Source of the DNA: Megalonaias nervosa | Taxonomy: Eukaryota > Mollusca > Bivalvia > Unionida > Unionidae | DNA length: 64,000 nucleotides | Direction: 5' to 3' | NCBI GenBank assembly: GCA_016617855.1 | Contig: JAECUM010016787.1 | Coordinates: forward strand, 1-64,000 | In this document: positions 47,293 through 59,478 of the stretch, one piece after another | Position numbering within the stretch: position 1 is the first letter of the stretch | Layout of the letters: each line of letters starts with the position of its first letter | Program-made: the position numbers and the translations under genes | The notes under the pieces: model-generated | Database searches by the model: none | What the model was told of the DNA's origin: nothing | What the model saw: the letters and a program-made list of their open reading frames with translations, nothing else

Positions 47293-48022
47293 TGTTATGT
47301 ATGTCTATATTATATGTGTTAATTTTCATGATTATAGATTGTAAAGTTCATTTAGTAAATATGGTTGTCAGTTTGTAACATAAGATGAGGTCATTTTACA
47401 TATTTTCTGGATAAAAGTAAACATGTTGATGACAATTGAGTTCAGGTCACGGGTTTTCTTGGAAAACAAGGCTGGCCTAATTCCTGATTGGCTACCTGCT
47501 AAAGTACCTGACCTTGCTGACAAAGTTAGATTGATCTGGAATGAACATTCGACTCTCATCCATTTCTGTATTATATCTTAGTTTTTATATAAGGGATGAT
47601 TTATTGAAAATTAGTTATTCCTAGCATAAATGTAAGCTTTAGGAGTCAAATAGCTGTGTTCATTTCAGTTGAGAGGATTTATTTACTTCAATTATTCACT
47701 GGAATTACAAAATGCTCCAGAATTTAAAGATTTAGTAGCTGTTTCGGAATTACTGTGAATTAAGGGCATTTATAACATTGTGACACATCAGCACAACAAA
47801 CTGAACTTCATTCGGAATGCCACTGGAACTCATTTGGTATACTCAATACTTGGGCTTGTGATAGAGCTTTAAGACTATTAAGGATTTCATTCACCATACT
47901 GTTAAGTTATTTATAATTTTTCACTTTGTATTTTAGGAAAGTAAATTATATTTTGAATTTTATAAAATTTGTTGGTTTTCACTCATTTCTGTTACTTAGT
48001 TTATGACCATAGTATCGTAATA
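47293..48022 (+). repeat. Right LTR
   Basis: 730 bp, starting TGTTATGTATGTC and ending CGTAATA. TATATAA lies at 47586-47592. The AATAAA of the left copy reads AGTAAA here. Extra segments such as GAGCTTTAAGACTATTAAG distinguish it from the left LTR. Confidence 0.9.
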
Positions 48023-49090
48023 CAAGTTTGATCAAAACTAGATCAGAAATACAGCCTTTAGTCTGGTAACAAGCTCAGCCAATCATATGCAAGATCATCT
48101 CAATATTACACGTGGATCCCACTCATTATCAAGTTTGTGCCAGATCTTGATCATATAAGTAGCCTATATTTGAAGTTTGATTAAAATCAGGTCCAAAATA
48201 GAACTTCCAGTGTGGTAACAAGCTCAGACATCAAATGTACTATCACCTCATTAATATGAGGATCTCACTCATTTAAACTATTCATGATCTTGATGATAAA
48301 AGCAAACACTCAAAGTTTTATCAAAAATGGATTAGAAATACAGCCTCCAGACTTGTAAGAAGCTCTGCCAATCAGACTGAAGATTACATCATTAATATCT
48401 ATGATTTTCACTTGTTATAGAACCCATCCAAGATCTTAATGAAATAAACCCATATTTAAAGTTTCATCAGAATTAGATCAGAAATATAGCCGCCAAAGTG
48501 GGAACAAGCTCAGCCAATCAGTCCATATTTCCAGTTTTATCATCATCAGACCAGAAATACAGCCTCCAAAGTGGTAACAAGTGCAGCCAATCAGATGCAA
48601 GAAAATCTCAATAATGTGCATCTGTGATGGACTCTTCTTATTACTGAACTTGTCTGAGGTCTTAATGATATAAGTAACTATTCCAAGTTTGATAAAAACA
48701 AGATTAAAAATTTAACTTCCAGAGTGGTAATAAATTCAGCCTATCTGATGCAAGATCACCTCATTAGTATCTTGCTCATTACTGAACTTAACTGAGATCC
48801 TAATGATATAAGAAATATTCCAAGCTGGATCAAAACTGGATCAGAAATACAGCGTAACAATGGCAAACTAATTTGATGCAAAATTACCACAAAAATATGC
48901 ATACATTTCAGTCATTATCAAATTCTTCCAAATTCAAGATTATGATGTAAGCCTATTTTTCATGTCTGATCAAAACTGGATCAGAAATACAACCTCCAGA
49001 CTAGTAATTAGCTCTCTCAATGCAAGAAAATCTCATCAGTATGCATAGGTCTTGCTCATTATTAAACCTGTCTCAGGTCTTAACGATGCT
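48023..49090 (+). repeat. ~147-bp satellite-like array B, right part
   Basis: Seven or so units continue the array, with GATCAGAAATA-type landmarks near 48041, 48190, 48330, 48478, 48553 (a short unit), 48700, 48840 and 48980. Isolated units recur at 50105-50410 and 57120-57320. The array and its left part were contiguous before the LTR element inserted. Confidence 0.85.
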
Positions 49091-52000
49091 GAATGACCCC
49101 CAACTCAAACCCTTGGGAGCAAATTTAATTTTGGGTTTCAAGTGATGTTCAGTTTGGTGTGAGCATCGTGAGCATGAAAAAAGTCTTTTTGTATATAAGT
49201 AGCTGTACAAGCACATTACCATTAAATTTTCCACCTAAATTCTACAATGTATGTTTCGGCACAAATTTACACTCTTTGATCACTAATTTTATCCCCTAAG
49301 GATAGTTTAGTCCTACAATGTTTAACTGGTTGTTCTGGCATCTTGACATGTGAAGACAAATGAGTCATGGCTGCTTAAATGTATGTATGTAATGATTTGT
49401 CCCCTTTGAAATCAATCAAGTAAATCTTACTGTTAGAACACTTTTTTGTCAATCTTCAATAGTAAAGATTCAAAAGCAAGGCCATAGGTTGATTATTAAA
49501 GTATATATATATTCAATCTGAAAAAAAAACATTCTATTGATCAATAAATTCAAATGAACTGCAGTAATCGTGATGAGATAATAAGCAAATAAACATACTC
49601 TTTCTTAACTGGCTTATCTACAAGTATTTAGTAATTAACATTTGACATTAAAATCTTCCCTTTTTTAAAGAGCAAAAACTTTGAATTAGCTTATTGTTGG
49701 TCCTGATATGTATTGGTATGTGTGTCAAATATTGTTTTTGCTTTGCATGCCCATTTGACATTCTGATTTACTTATAAGGAGATGACAGTGTTTATTTATT
49801 GTAAATATTCTTAGTCAATGTGTTGGGTGTGTTTTACTTAACATATGACTGCAACACATTTCTGGACCATCAATGTTTTATGGAATTCTGCAGCTAAATT
49901 ACATTTCCACATTTGAAGTGAGTTTCAGTTTTATAGTGTTTTTTCAATAGTGTTTAAAATGAAATTTGGGAACAAAAATTTGTTTTGGTTTTCTGATTGA
50001 AGGGGTTTCAATTTACTAGGAAAATATGATATTAAAGAAGGAAAACTCCAGGACCAAGCAAAAATTTTAATCTTGAGGGATTTCAGTATACTGTGGGTTT
50101 AATTTTGAGGTTTTTCACTGTATAAACAAATATTCCAAGTTTTATGTAAATCAGATCAAAAACATAACTTCCAAAATGTGAATAAAGTCAGCCAATCAGA
50201 TGCAAGATCACCTCATTAATATGCATGATATTTGCTCATTACTGAAATCATTTGAGATTTATGTGATGTAAGTAAATATTCCAAGTCTGATGAAAATTGG
50301 ATGAGAAATATAGCCTCCAGAATGGTAACAAGGTCATCCAAATAGGTGCAAAATAACCACATTAATATACACCTGTCTTGCCCATTATCAAAATTGTCCA
50401 AGATCGTAATGCAGGACATAAAGTGTCTTTCACTGACAAAATATAGGAATGCTGTTTGAAAATACAGATACCTGAAAGAATATAAGTAAGAATAAAAGGG
50501 AACAGTCAAGTTATCCTCCTCGGCTTCTCATCAGCTCTGTCCTTTAATTTTGTATTATAAACATTTCAAAATCAGTAAAACACCTCTTCCCAAAATATTA
50601 TAAATGGAAAAACTTCCACTACAGTATTCAGACTGATATAATTTTGATCAAAGTGTGACAAGAGGTTCCTATGATCACAGTGAATACATACTGAGTTACC
50701 AGTCTTGTTAGAACAGTCAGAGAGCAATTACAGTGAAACCACACAATAACACATTGGTTGGGGTCCACATAGTGCCACTGTGCCACCATATCACGCTAAG
50801 TCAAACAAGTCAGTTAATTGAAGAAAATGATACATACTTATGCCTGGAGAAGGGGATAATTGGAGCTGGCACAATGACTGTGCTTCACTTGTGTCATTAC
50901 CACCTTAAATCAATGCATATTATATTAGAAATAGTGAAAAACATGAAGACTGCATATTTAATATTTAGATTATTGAGAGAAACATGCTTTGGTACATACA
51001 TGTACATGTCCATAGCATGAACAATAAAAGCATCAACAACTCACCGGCCAACCTCACTGTATCAGTATGAATGAATCCATAATAATTCCATTAAAGATAT
51101 TCAAATAGAAGCATAATATTTAGTCATTTTGCCATCGATTATTATGTGTCTGAACTGAATGTAAAACAAAATAACATAAAATTACTTAAGGAAAGATGAA
51201 GCACATTTACGATTCAGTATGTACGCACATGTACGTTCCAAGGTCATTAAGCAGTGTCTGTATAAATTTCATAAAGCTAGAATTTTCTCTTCTACGAATT
51301 AGAATACTTTACCGGTATTATTATTTTTTTCAAAATGATAGATTTTCACCTTTTTCCAAATACTGTCATGTTTGCTCTTAGCAAAGGCAATCATATCCCT
51401 CCGCATTTGTTTAACACTGGTCTTAATCCTGTCCAGGGCTTAAAGTTAAAGCTTTATGTTTCCAAGTACCATTACACTTAAACTGATTTATAAATTCAAG
51501 TGAGAATCTTTTTCAACAACTGCACTGTTTCATGCTTGGTTCAGTATGCCAGTTGAATTAGCAAAGTATATGTTGGCTGTAGTTTGAACAGTGCTTGTAC
51601 ACAGAATGCACTGAAGAAAAACACAAAAAGAGAACTCATGGCTTTATTCTTCTTGGTTCAATAATAGCAAAGGTAACACTAATCATCTCTTTAATGAGCT
51701 GACATCTTTCAAAAATAAATTAAGGTACTGTTATAGACTAATGACTTGACTGAAATGAATATTCACCAATAGAAACATTGAACATTAAAGAAAGATGCAA
51801 TGACAAGACACATTTTTCTTCAAGAATACAACATACATTACCAAATTATTAAGCAAATTCTTGTTATTTTGGCACATATCTTGGCAATACTTCCAGAACT
51901 TGGTGAAATTATTGTAAAATTTCAGGACCATGCCACAATGGAGTTATATCTGATTTTTTATTGTAACAAAGCATGTTATATAGAAGGGTTTCAACATCCA

Positions 52001-52620
52001 CATTATCCTCAATATTACATTCTTATCATGACTCACATAAGAACTTGTTTAATATAATCTTTTGAACTCAAAAGCATAAAATTCGATGCCATATTCTGTT
52101 TAAAATAAATGCAAGAAAAAAACTGCTTTGATTTTGCTTTTCAGCAGGCTCAGTATCTTCATGTTACCTCTTTGCTGAATGACCACCTGTCCTGAATACT
52201 TTTCTTTCCAACAAATATCTTTCCTCCTGTTCATTATTTCTCTGACTATCCCTTACATGGTCCATCACTTTTCTAAAACTTTAAGACTTCATTGGAGCTG
52301 TGTCAATCTTCATTTCTGTCTTCTCCGTTTAATATCTTGTTTTGCATGTTCTAGCTTAATGTTCCCTTGTTTTAGCAATTCCAATATATGTAACAATTTT
52401 GTCTTAACTTATTCTTTCCTCAATAATTCTTCTTTGTGAAAGAGTAAGGAGCATTTTTATGTTTTCTTCCACTTTTTTTTCTATCATTGTTATCCCCCTG
52501 TAACCTTTGTTTGCACTTGCTGTGTGCCATTTCTGAAAAACTCATGCTGGCTCTATTCAAGCTCACTAACCCTCAATGTCTTTCCCAGTTCAGAATTAAT
52601 TTTGTTCTTTGTTGCCACAC
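49091..52620. other. Intron sequence, mostly nothing recognised
   Basis: Contains two family B units at 50105-50410. CAGTGAAACCACACAATAAC at 50731 resembles a pogo-type end with TTGGTTGGGGTCC inside it, but no matching partner was found. No gene is supported. Open frames of 60-95 codons here have no recognisable product. Confidence 0.5.
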
Positions 52621-52621
52621 T

Positions 52622-52880
52622 GGTATTTACTGATTGACTCCTTTCCTCATCAGCATTACCATGAGGTATTTACTGATTGACTCCTTTCCTCATCAGCATT
52701 ACCATGAGGTATTTACTGACTGAATCCTTTCTTCATCAGCATTACCATGAGGTATTTACTGACTCCTTTCCTCATCAGCATTACCATGAGGTATTTACTG
52801 ACTGACTCCTTTCCTCATCAGCATTACCATGAGGTATTTACTGACTGACTCCTTTCCTCATCAGCATTACCATGAGGTAT
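52622..52880. repeat. 43-bp minisatellite
   Basis: Six units of 43 bp (one 39 bp) carry GGTATTTACTGACTGACTCC and TTTCCTCATCAGCATTACCATGA. Copies are nearly identical, which suggests recent expansion. Confidence 0.95.
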
Positions 52881-53395
52881 ACAGTATTGTCCAACTCAGC
52901 TTCTGAGAAAGTTTTGATTACTTTCATGATTTATATATGCATATCACCCATCTAAACACCTATAAAACAACCAAGGGCATCATTTATTTGCTGAACAATT
53001 GAATGCACTTTCATACAAATTCAACAAAACATTGGTTTCTTTGAAATTACCTCATCAGAGTAGGATTAATTGTGTATCAGTCACACTGGCTTCATGCCTA
53101 TCTAGAAATAGCTATTCCATGGATCGACCATAGCTCACCAAAAACAAAAATGTAGCATCACAGGGAAAATGAGGAGTGTCACATGGATGTATTACAAAGA
53201 GAAACTGTGTGTCCTCTGAGAACTTCACATGTATTTGACCTAGAAGTTCGGGTCTCTGAGAGCCCTAAGAATGTGTACCATAGGTACATCTGTCTGACAC
53301 TCACTTAAGAAATTCCTGAACAGTGGTATAACTATTGACAGCAGAAATAACAATTTGACTTTCATCTCAGGTTGTCCCACTGATTCTCATATCCT

Positions 53396-54466
53396 ATACA
53401 CCATAGTGCTGGTCAACAATCTTGGATCCCTGTCCATTACTCAACTATACACCTTAATAGTGCTGGTCCAATTCTCCAGTCACACAATCTTGGATCCCTG
53501 TCCATTACTCAACTATACACCATAGTGCTAGTCCAATTCTCCAGTCACACAATCTTGGATCCCTGTCCATTACTCAACATTACATGTCAGTGCTGGTCCA
53601 ATGTTCCAGTCACACAATTTTGGATCCCTGCCCACTGCTCAACAATACACCATAGTGCTGGTCCAATGATCCAGTCACACAATCTTGCATCCCTCTCCAC
53701 TGCTCAACAATACACCATAGTGCTGGTCCAATGTTCCAGTCACATAATCTTGGATCCCTGCCCACTGCTCAACAATACACCATAGTGCTGGTCCAATGAT
53801 CCAGTCACACAATCTTGCATCCCTCTCCACTGCTCAAAAATACAACATTACTCAACAATACACGTTAGTGCTGCTCCAAGATTCCAATCACACAATCTTG
53901 GATCCCTGCCCATTGCTCAACAATACACCATAGTGCTGGTCCAGTGCTCCAATCACACAATCTTGGATCCCTGCCCATTGCTCAACAATACACCATAGTG
54001 CTGGTCCAATGTTCCAGTCACATAATCTTGGATCCCTGCCCATTGCTCAACAATACACCATAGTGCTGGTCCAGTGCTCCAATCACACAATCTTGGATCC
54101 CTGTGCATTGCTTAACAATACACCTTAGTGCTAGTCCAGTGCTCCAGTCACAATCTTGTTTCCCAGTCCATTGGTCAACAATACACCTTAGTGCTGGTCC
54201 AAGATTCCAGTCACACAATCTTGGATCCCTTTCCACTGCTCAACAATACACCATAGTGCTGGTCCAATACTCCAGTCACACAATTTTGGATCCCTGTCCA
54301 TTGCTCAACAGTACAACATAGTGCTGGTCCAAGATTCCAGTCATACAGTCTTGGATCCCTGTCCATTGCTCAACAATACAACATAGTGCTGGTCCAATGT
54401 TCCAGTCACACAATCTTGAATCCCTGTCCATTGCTCTACAATACACCAAAATGCTGGTCCAATGCA
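53396..54466. repeat. 65-bp minisatellite with dimer structure
   Basis: About 16 units of roughly 65 bp carry CAACAATACACCATAGTGCT, GGTCCAATGTTCCAGTCACA and CAATCTTGGATCCCTGCCCA. A two-unit block is repeated exactly near 53638 and 53768, so there is some higher-order order. Open frames on both strands reflect lack of stop codons in the unit. Confidence 0.95.
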
Positions 54467-54581
54467 CAGCCAATGAACTTGTGCAAGCTTGGCTGACACT
54501 TACTCCAGAAGACCATTATAATCCTCTTGTACCTGATCCATACAAGTTTTAAGTGTGTTCTTCAGTTTCCTGTCTGTAATT

Positions 54582-54907
54582 CCTGTCCAGTGGCCTAGTG
54601 GTTAGAGCGTCTGCCTCGGATGCGGGAGGTCGTGGGTTTGATCCCTGGCCGAGTCATACCAAAGACTTACAAAAATGGTATAAACAGCTGCCTCGCTTGG
54701 TGCTCAGCATTAAGAGATCAGTGTTAGGAATGGTTGGCCTGGTGTCAGGGTAATGTGACTGGGTGGGATATCATGCTACATGTCTGCGGCATGATGCCCC
54801 AGTGCTAGACATCACTATAAACTGCCACACAGTAGACATCGTAGCGATATTACTGAAAAACTGTTAAAGCTACGTTAAAAATCCAAATCACACAAATTAC
54901 ACACACA
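54582..54907 (+). mobile_element. tRNA-headed SINE, plus-strand copy
   Basis: The head has an A-box-like TGGCCTAGTGG (54591-54601) and a B-box-like GGTTTGATCCC (54635-54645). The body has GTGTTAGGAATGGTTGGCC and GTGACTGGGTGGGATATCATG, and the tail ends AAATCCAAATCACACAAATT. An exact 8-bp duplication CTGTAATT flanks it (54574-54581 and 54908-54915). The other copy is at 19813-20128 on the minus strand. Confidence 0.9.
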
Positions 54908-54915
54908 CTGTAATT

Positions 54916-57115
54916 ATGCATGCCCTTGCTAAAGGGTTGTGCATAGTGTGAAGATCACAATATCTTTATCAACTATAAATTTCCATTCAGATCTTTCAAA
55001 AAAGTACTGTTACTCACATCATACACATCAGTACACTCTGCACCTTCATTTTTATTTTGCTGTCGAAATCAGTGCCACATGATGAACACATAACTCCTTG
55101 GTTGAAAAAAAAAATGCCAATTGAAGCAAGAAATTTCTTTGTTTCAAGCAATGGGTGCAAGAAATTTGGAAAGTTAATGACATTCACAATGCTATAAAAT
55201 ATTTCAATATGTTTATCAGGGTGGATTAGGGAAGGTTTTATAAATGTTATATAGTTCTAGACACAATGTGTATTGATGCTGTGTGAATATATACAACTTA
55301 CATTGTTAGATACACCTCTTGCTATCTCGAGCACAATGGGGTCCAAAAACATATATCGCAGCTTAGGCAACGGTGCAAGTAGCAAAGTCACCTATTAACG
55401 ATTAATAATGCAATGGAAATCGATAGTAAGAGAAAAGAAGAGTGGTTGGGATTGGTTCAATGGTTATGAAAACTCATTTTATCATTGCATTGGGAATAAA
55501 TGTAAAAAAAAATAGCTTTTTCTATTGACATTATTCACTTTTCTGTATAAATCAAAATCTGAAAAATCATTAAAAACATTACTTTAATAGTCTTCAACAC
55601 TCGTCAAATGTGTATCAGTGAAAATGTTGTGTATTATGTCACCATTTTTGTGTGTGAATGTGAATACATTCTAGTGTTATTGTTGATTAAAAACAAAACA
55701 AGATTATTTTCTTCAAAAATGATGGACATTAATTTTGAAAAATAACTATGCTGAAACTCAACTTTTTGTTGTTTTATTGGTCAGATACTGATGTAATGAT
55801 TTCATTGCAAGCAAAAGTGACATCTCTGCTTGTCCCTGAGCAAATCTCTGAGTGGTGATTTGGAAATTTTAAGTTTGCTACAAACTCTAGAAGTCAATTC
55901 TCCATAATGAACCCTGAAATTAAGCTTTCATGCACCAAGTACACCTAATGCTTAGATCCCTTGTTACACTTTATCATATTTGAGAATGAGAAGGATAAAC
56001 CACTGATTATTTTTATACTTTAATTATGTTATTTACATAATATTTAAAATTGTGTTTTAATGCCTAATTGAAATGAGTTAACTGACATATGAATATGACC
56101 GGTAGTTCCTACAGGGGGGCTCTTTGTGTGCCTTTAAACTTTTTATATTCTACCTCTTTACTTAAATTGATACTAAAAACGTAATTAATTTGATAATACA
56201 AAGCAGGCCTACTTTTAATTGATTGCAACAATGCAACAAAGACTTCCATAAATCATAGATCAAAACACAGCACTTAATTAGGTTATCCAGAGAAGGATCA
56301 TTGGCACTGCTGTGATGGTCAATTGATATTTTTAATGTTACAAGCAGTAATCTCAATTGTTACACTAAAATCAATTTACAGACAAAACTGAAACATGAAA
56401 TTTCACTTAACAAAATTTTATTTAATTGGTATTACTTTTTAAAGTGTTGTCACCAGTAGGCAGTATAACATTTTAACTGATGTTTTATTGCCTATTATTA
56501 TTCACAGAGTAATTAGACTTATTTTGCTTTAAAGAAAATTGATAAAAATATGAAATTTTTATTATAAAATGTGAATTTCATGATGCTGATAGGTGCCATT
56601 TTTGATAATTAAATGAGCAATATATCAAGATCTAATGTATCAATGGGGGGTTGGGGTATTTTTTAAAAGAAAAAATGAGATCCACACATGCCCCCACATT
56701 ATAAGTACTTATATGAGTGATCTGGGAAAAAATTATACTGAGGGTGGTGTATTACCATGGGTATTTATTTCAGGTAGTTACTACTCAAGCATTTTTATCT
56801 GTAATCTTATGAAATATCCAACAACATGAGTTCTAAAGTAACTGGGTTGTGGCAGGGTGCCACACCTGTAAAAAATACAATATATCATTAAATATGAGCA
56901 CATACTGAAGATACCTGAATTATTAACTTTGAAAACAGACACCAATATGTACAATTTATAATATACTTGCACTTTTTTCAGTTTTGTATTTCTTGCATAT
57001 ACAAACCCTAAATAATACAAAAACACAATATCTGAAAAATACTGGGAAACAGAGGGTTGCCCTAAAAATATAGGAAAATGTAAGAAATAAAGGACACTTT
57101 ATGCCCTGTTAAGCA
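54916..57115. other. Intron sequence, nothing recognised
   Basis: AT-rich intron without a supported gene or element. Confidence 0.5.
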
Positions 57116-57119
57116 ATTA

Positions 57120-57320
57120 TATACAAGCAAATATTCAAAGTCTGATCAAAACTGGATTGGAAATATGGCCTCCAGACTGGAAACTAGGTCAGATAATCTG
57201 ATCACCTCATTATTATGTGTAGATCTCAATCATCAAACTTGTCAGAGCTTTTGATGCCATAAGCCCACTGTCAAAGTTTGATCATAACTGGATCAGAAAT
57301 ATGGACTCCAGAGTGATAAA
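57120..57320 (+). repeat. Isolated family B units
   Basis: About 1.3 units of the array at 43050-49090, with CTGATCAAAACTGGATTGGAAATATGGCC and GTTTGATCATAACTGGATCAG. Confidence 0.75.
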
Positions 57321-57638
57321 CAGACAACACAGTGTACAATGCATGATGAACAATGCATGACGAATGTTGGTCCATACTATAAGTTTACTTGGCTTGATTG
57401 CTAAGTTAGCTAAACATTATAGTTGCTCCAACATTACTGTGGTTCAGCCAATGAAGAAAGCAGAGATTTATCTTAAACATGTTCGTTAAGACGTAAATTA
57501 TACAATTCAAATGAATTTGCACATTCAAGTTGAGGAAATTTTATGACTTAGAAAATGGAATGTTTTTATAGCTGCAGTTATAAAGATCAATCTAACTTGT
57601 TATAACATCGTTGCTGGGGTCCATATCCACTGACATAT

Positions 57639-57909
57639 GGTTTGGGTACATACTCAGTTCCAGCTAATCTGTTTTTCAGTTCACAATACGGATCGCACTA
57701 TATTGTGGTTCAGTACATACGGTACTGAACCACAATATAGTGCGATCCATATTGTGAACTGAAAAACAGTATAGCTGTACTGAACCACAATATAGTGCTA
57801 TCTGTATTGTGAACTGAAAAACAATATAGCTATACTGAACCACAATATAGTGCGATCCATATTGTGAACTGAAAAACAGTATAGCTGGAACTGAGTATGT
57901 ACCCAAACC
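57639..57909. mobile_element. 271-bp foldback element with repeated arm
   Basis: The left arm, starting GGTTTGGGTACATACTCAGT, pairs with a right arm ending ACTGAGTATGTACCCAAACC. A near-perfect inner palindrome spans 57674-57764 around CATACGG, with arms of about 43 bp. The right arm's ~56-bp core (ACTGAACCACAATATAGTGC..GAACTGAAAAACA) occurs three times in tandem. It resembles a foldback or MITE-type element. No target duplication was established. Confidence 0.82.
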
Positions 57910-58544
57910 CTGATATAGTGGAAATGAAAGAAATTTCTCAAAACTCAGTGGAGGAGGGCTGAGTGAGTGTAAAATTATGTAATACTCACCTGCTACTGTT
58001 GTATTGCTTACCTTTCTGGGATGCCAAGTCCCCAGTCCAAGCTAAATATCAGCTCCTTATAAATGTTCCTTCCTTTTCAAGGAAAGAGAATTTTCTGTGT
58101 TTACAAACAACCTCTAGATGTTCCATCATACAGTTGGACTCTCATATTTCTAATCTCATCAAGTGTTTTGTGCTTCTCAGACTGATATCTGGCTCAATAA
58201 TACCTAGACAGAACCTTTCATGTGTCTTTTGGGCATTATTTAAACCCCCTTATAAATCCTGAAGTCAAACTTTCTTCAAGAACATTACCCAAGAGTAAGT
58301 CTTCCTCCTCTCAGTGTGAGCATGGTGAAAGAGCAAGCTTCATGCCTTCTCAATGGAAAAGTGTTTTTTTCAGTTTCATGGTAGCCATGATTTTTGTTTC
58401 TCTTCACTGCCAACATGGATTTCTGGCTACGAATCAGCAATCTTCGGCATCTCCAGTTTCTATCAAGATTACCAATCTTAATCATATTGGTGCTTCATTT
58501 TTGGTGAAGGTACAAGACTGATAACATAAATATTTGTGTAGAAA

Positions 58545-59060
58545 ATGATTTTTCTTTTTTCAGTCACAGTGACCCTGATCTTGAAGCTTTGGACCCAGAA
58601 ATCGAAAGAATTCTTCCTTACCCCATGTGCAAGTCACCCACAATGTATGGTCCAGGTCTGTGATGTAGAATTAATGTCATCATGTAAAAACAATTTTTAT
58701 TCCTTTAATTACAGCGACTTTGACCTTTGACCTTCTTATAACTGAAAATTCATAGGCTTCTTTCTTATCACATGTGCAAGCATTATACAAAGCTGGATAA
58801 CTGTAGATGAAAAACTTGAGTTATTGTGCAGAGACCATTTAAATTCTTTCAGTCACAGTGACTATGACCTTTTACCTTTTGACTCTGAAATCAATTTGGG
58901 TTTTTCCCCAATATGCAAGTTATCTATAAAGTTTGGAAGATGGTGGAGAACTCAAGTTATTTAACCATTTTTCTACACTGACTTTGTAATCCCAAAATTA
59001 AAGAGATTCTTCCTAGCCTTAAGTGCAAGCCATCAATAAAGTTCGTAACTGCAAATATTA
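58545..59060 (+). repeat. ~145-bp tandem family D
   Basis: Units are marked by CAGTCACAGTGACCCTGATC at 58562, ACAGCGACTTTGACCTTTGACC near 58712 and CAGTCACAGTGACTATGACC near 58851, with a fourth decayed unit near 58973. Each continues into a TTCTTCCT..CATGTGCAAG segment. Similar repeats are abundant in mollusc introns. It ends about 220 bp from the SH3-2 exon. Confidence 0.75.
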
Positions 59061-59278
59061 TGTGGGGAAACAAAATTGGCAACAGACAGATGAACAGACA
59101 GACATTATTAATACATAATATGCTTTGCTGTATGGTGGGTATATCAAAATAAAAGGAAATGATGAACAAATGCAATAAATACAGAATTAGAATGCATTTC
59201 TGTGATCAAAAATGAAAAATAATGAGATGGTAGAGACAAATACGACCTCCTATTCCTCCTAAACAAAAATAAATATAC

Positions 59279-59478
59279 CTCCGAGGTATTCCCACTGTCA
59301 AGTTCTTCCACCACCAGGGAAGGGAAGACCCCCACATGGCCATTAAACTCTCCTTCCCAGAATCCATCATCAACTCCATTCTCATCTTTACGAAGAAGTT
59401 TTATTAGACTTCCTTCACTGAAGGACAACTCTTCATCTGTGTTACCCTGATAGTCATACAAGGCTCGAACCCAAATCC
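59279..59478 (-). CDS. FCHSD2: FCHSD2-like exon: complete SH3-2 domain
   Basis: This 200-nt exon follows a TTTTATTAG acceptor and ends before a GTATAT donor. Its split first glycine is completed by the last base of the exon at 62528. It encodes one SH3 domain: ALYDY at the RT loop, an EELSF block, an acidic n-Src loop (KDENGVDD), GFWEGEFNG with the conserved Trp, and [11 protein letters not shown]. The C-terminal FPS-[LV]-[LV]-VEEL form replaces the usual FPSNYV, so the final SH3 tyrosine is absent. FCHSD2 shares this departure, which makes this the strongest family marker in the window. SH3-2 of FCHSD/Nwk proteins recruits endocytic and actin regulators, including intersectin and WASP-pathway proteins in published work. 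Confidence 0.93.

Larger units (their letters stand above)
43823..48022 (+). mobile_element. Degenerate, rearranged LTR retrotransposon (Ty3/Gypsy-like)
   Basis: Two direct long terminal repeats (43823-44534 and 47293-48022) flank 2.76 kb of broken coding sequence, with a 4-bp target duplication CAAG at 43819-43822 and 48023-48026. A primer site matching tRNA-Pro follows the left LTR and a polypurine tract precedes the right one. Coding remnants run gag, a protease start, integrase, then reverse transcriptase. In Ty3/Gypsy elements RT precedes integrase, so the internal order is altered. The LTRs differ by many substitutions and indels, so the insertion is old. It cannot encode working proteins. 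Confidence 0.9.
42537..59278 (-). other. Intron of the FCHSD2-like gene (16.7 kb)
   Basis: Bounded by a GTATAT donor below 59279 and a TTCCACAG acceptor above 42536. It carries a double-hairpin MITE, the ~147-bp array broken by the LTR element, a 43-bp and a 65-bp minisatellite, a SINE, a foldback element and a ~145-bp family D block. No further exon was recognised, but a short phase-0 exon could be missed. Confidence 0.7.

Noticed and set aside
50731..51061. Complete ~330-bp pogo-type MITE
   Set aside because: The left end (CAGTGAAACCACAC) is plausible, but the proposed right end (reverse complement CAGTGAGGTTGGCC) matches it for only a few bases. It is recorded only as a possible end.
53525..54473. 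Several 65-86 codon open frames on both strands
   Set aside because: They are translations of the 65-bp minisatellite, with repeated phrases and no independent support.
54588..54660. Possible tRNA gene
   Set aside because: A- and B-box-like motifs are present, but the sequence continues into a SINE body with flanking target duplication, and a clean cloverleaf was not evident. It is a SINE head.
57676..57906. 76-codon minus-strand frame with repeated residues
   Set aside because: It is a translation of the repeated arm of the foldback element.
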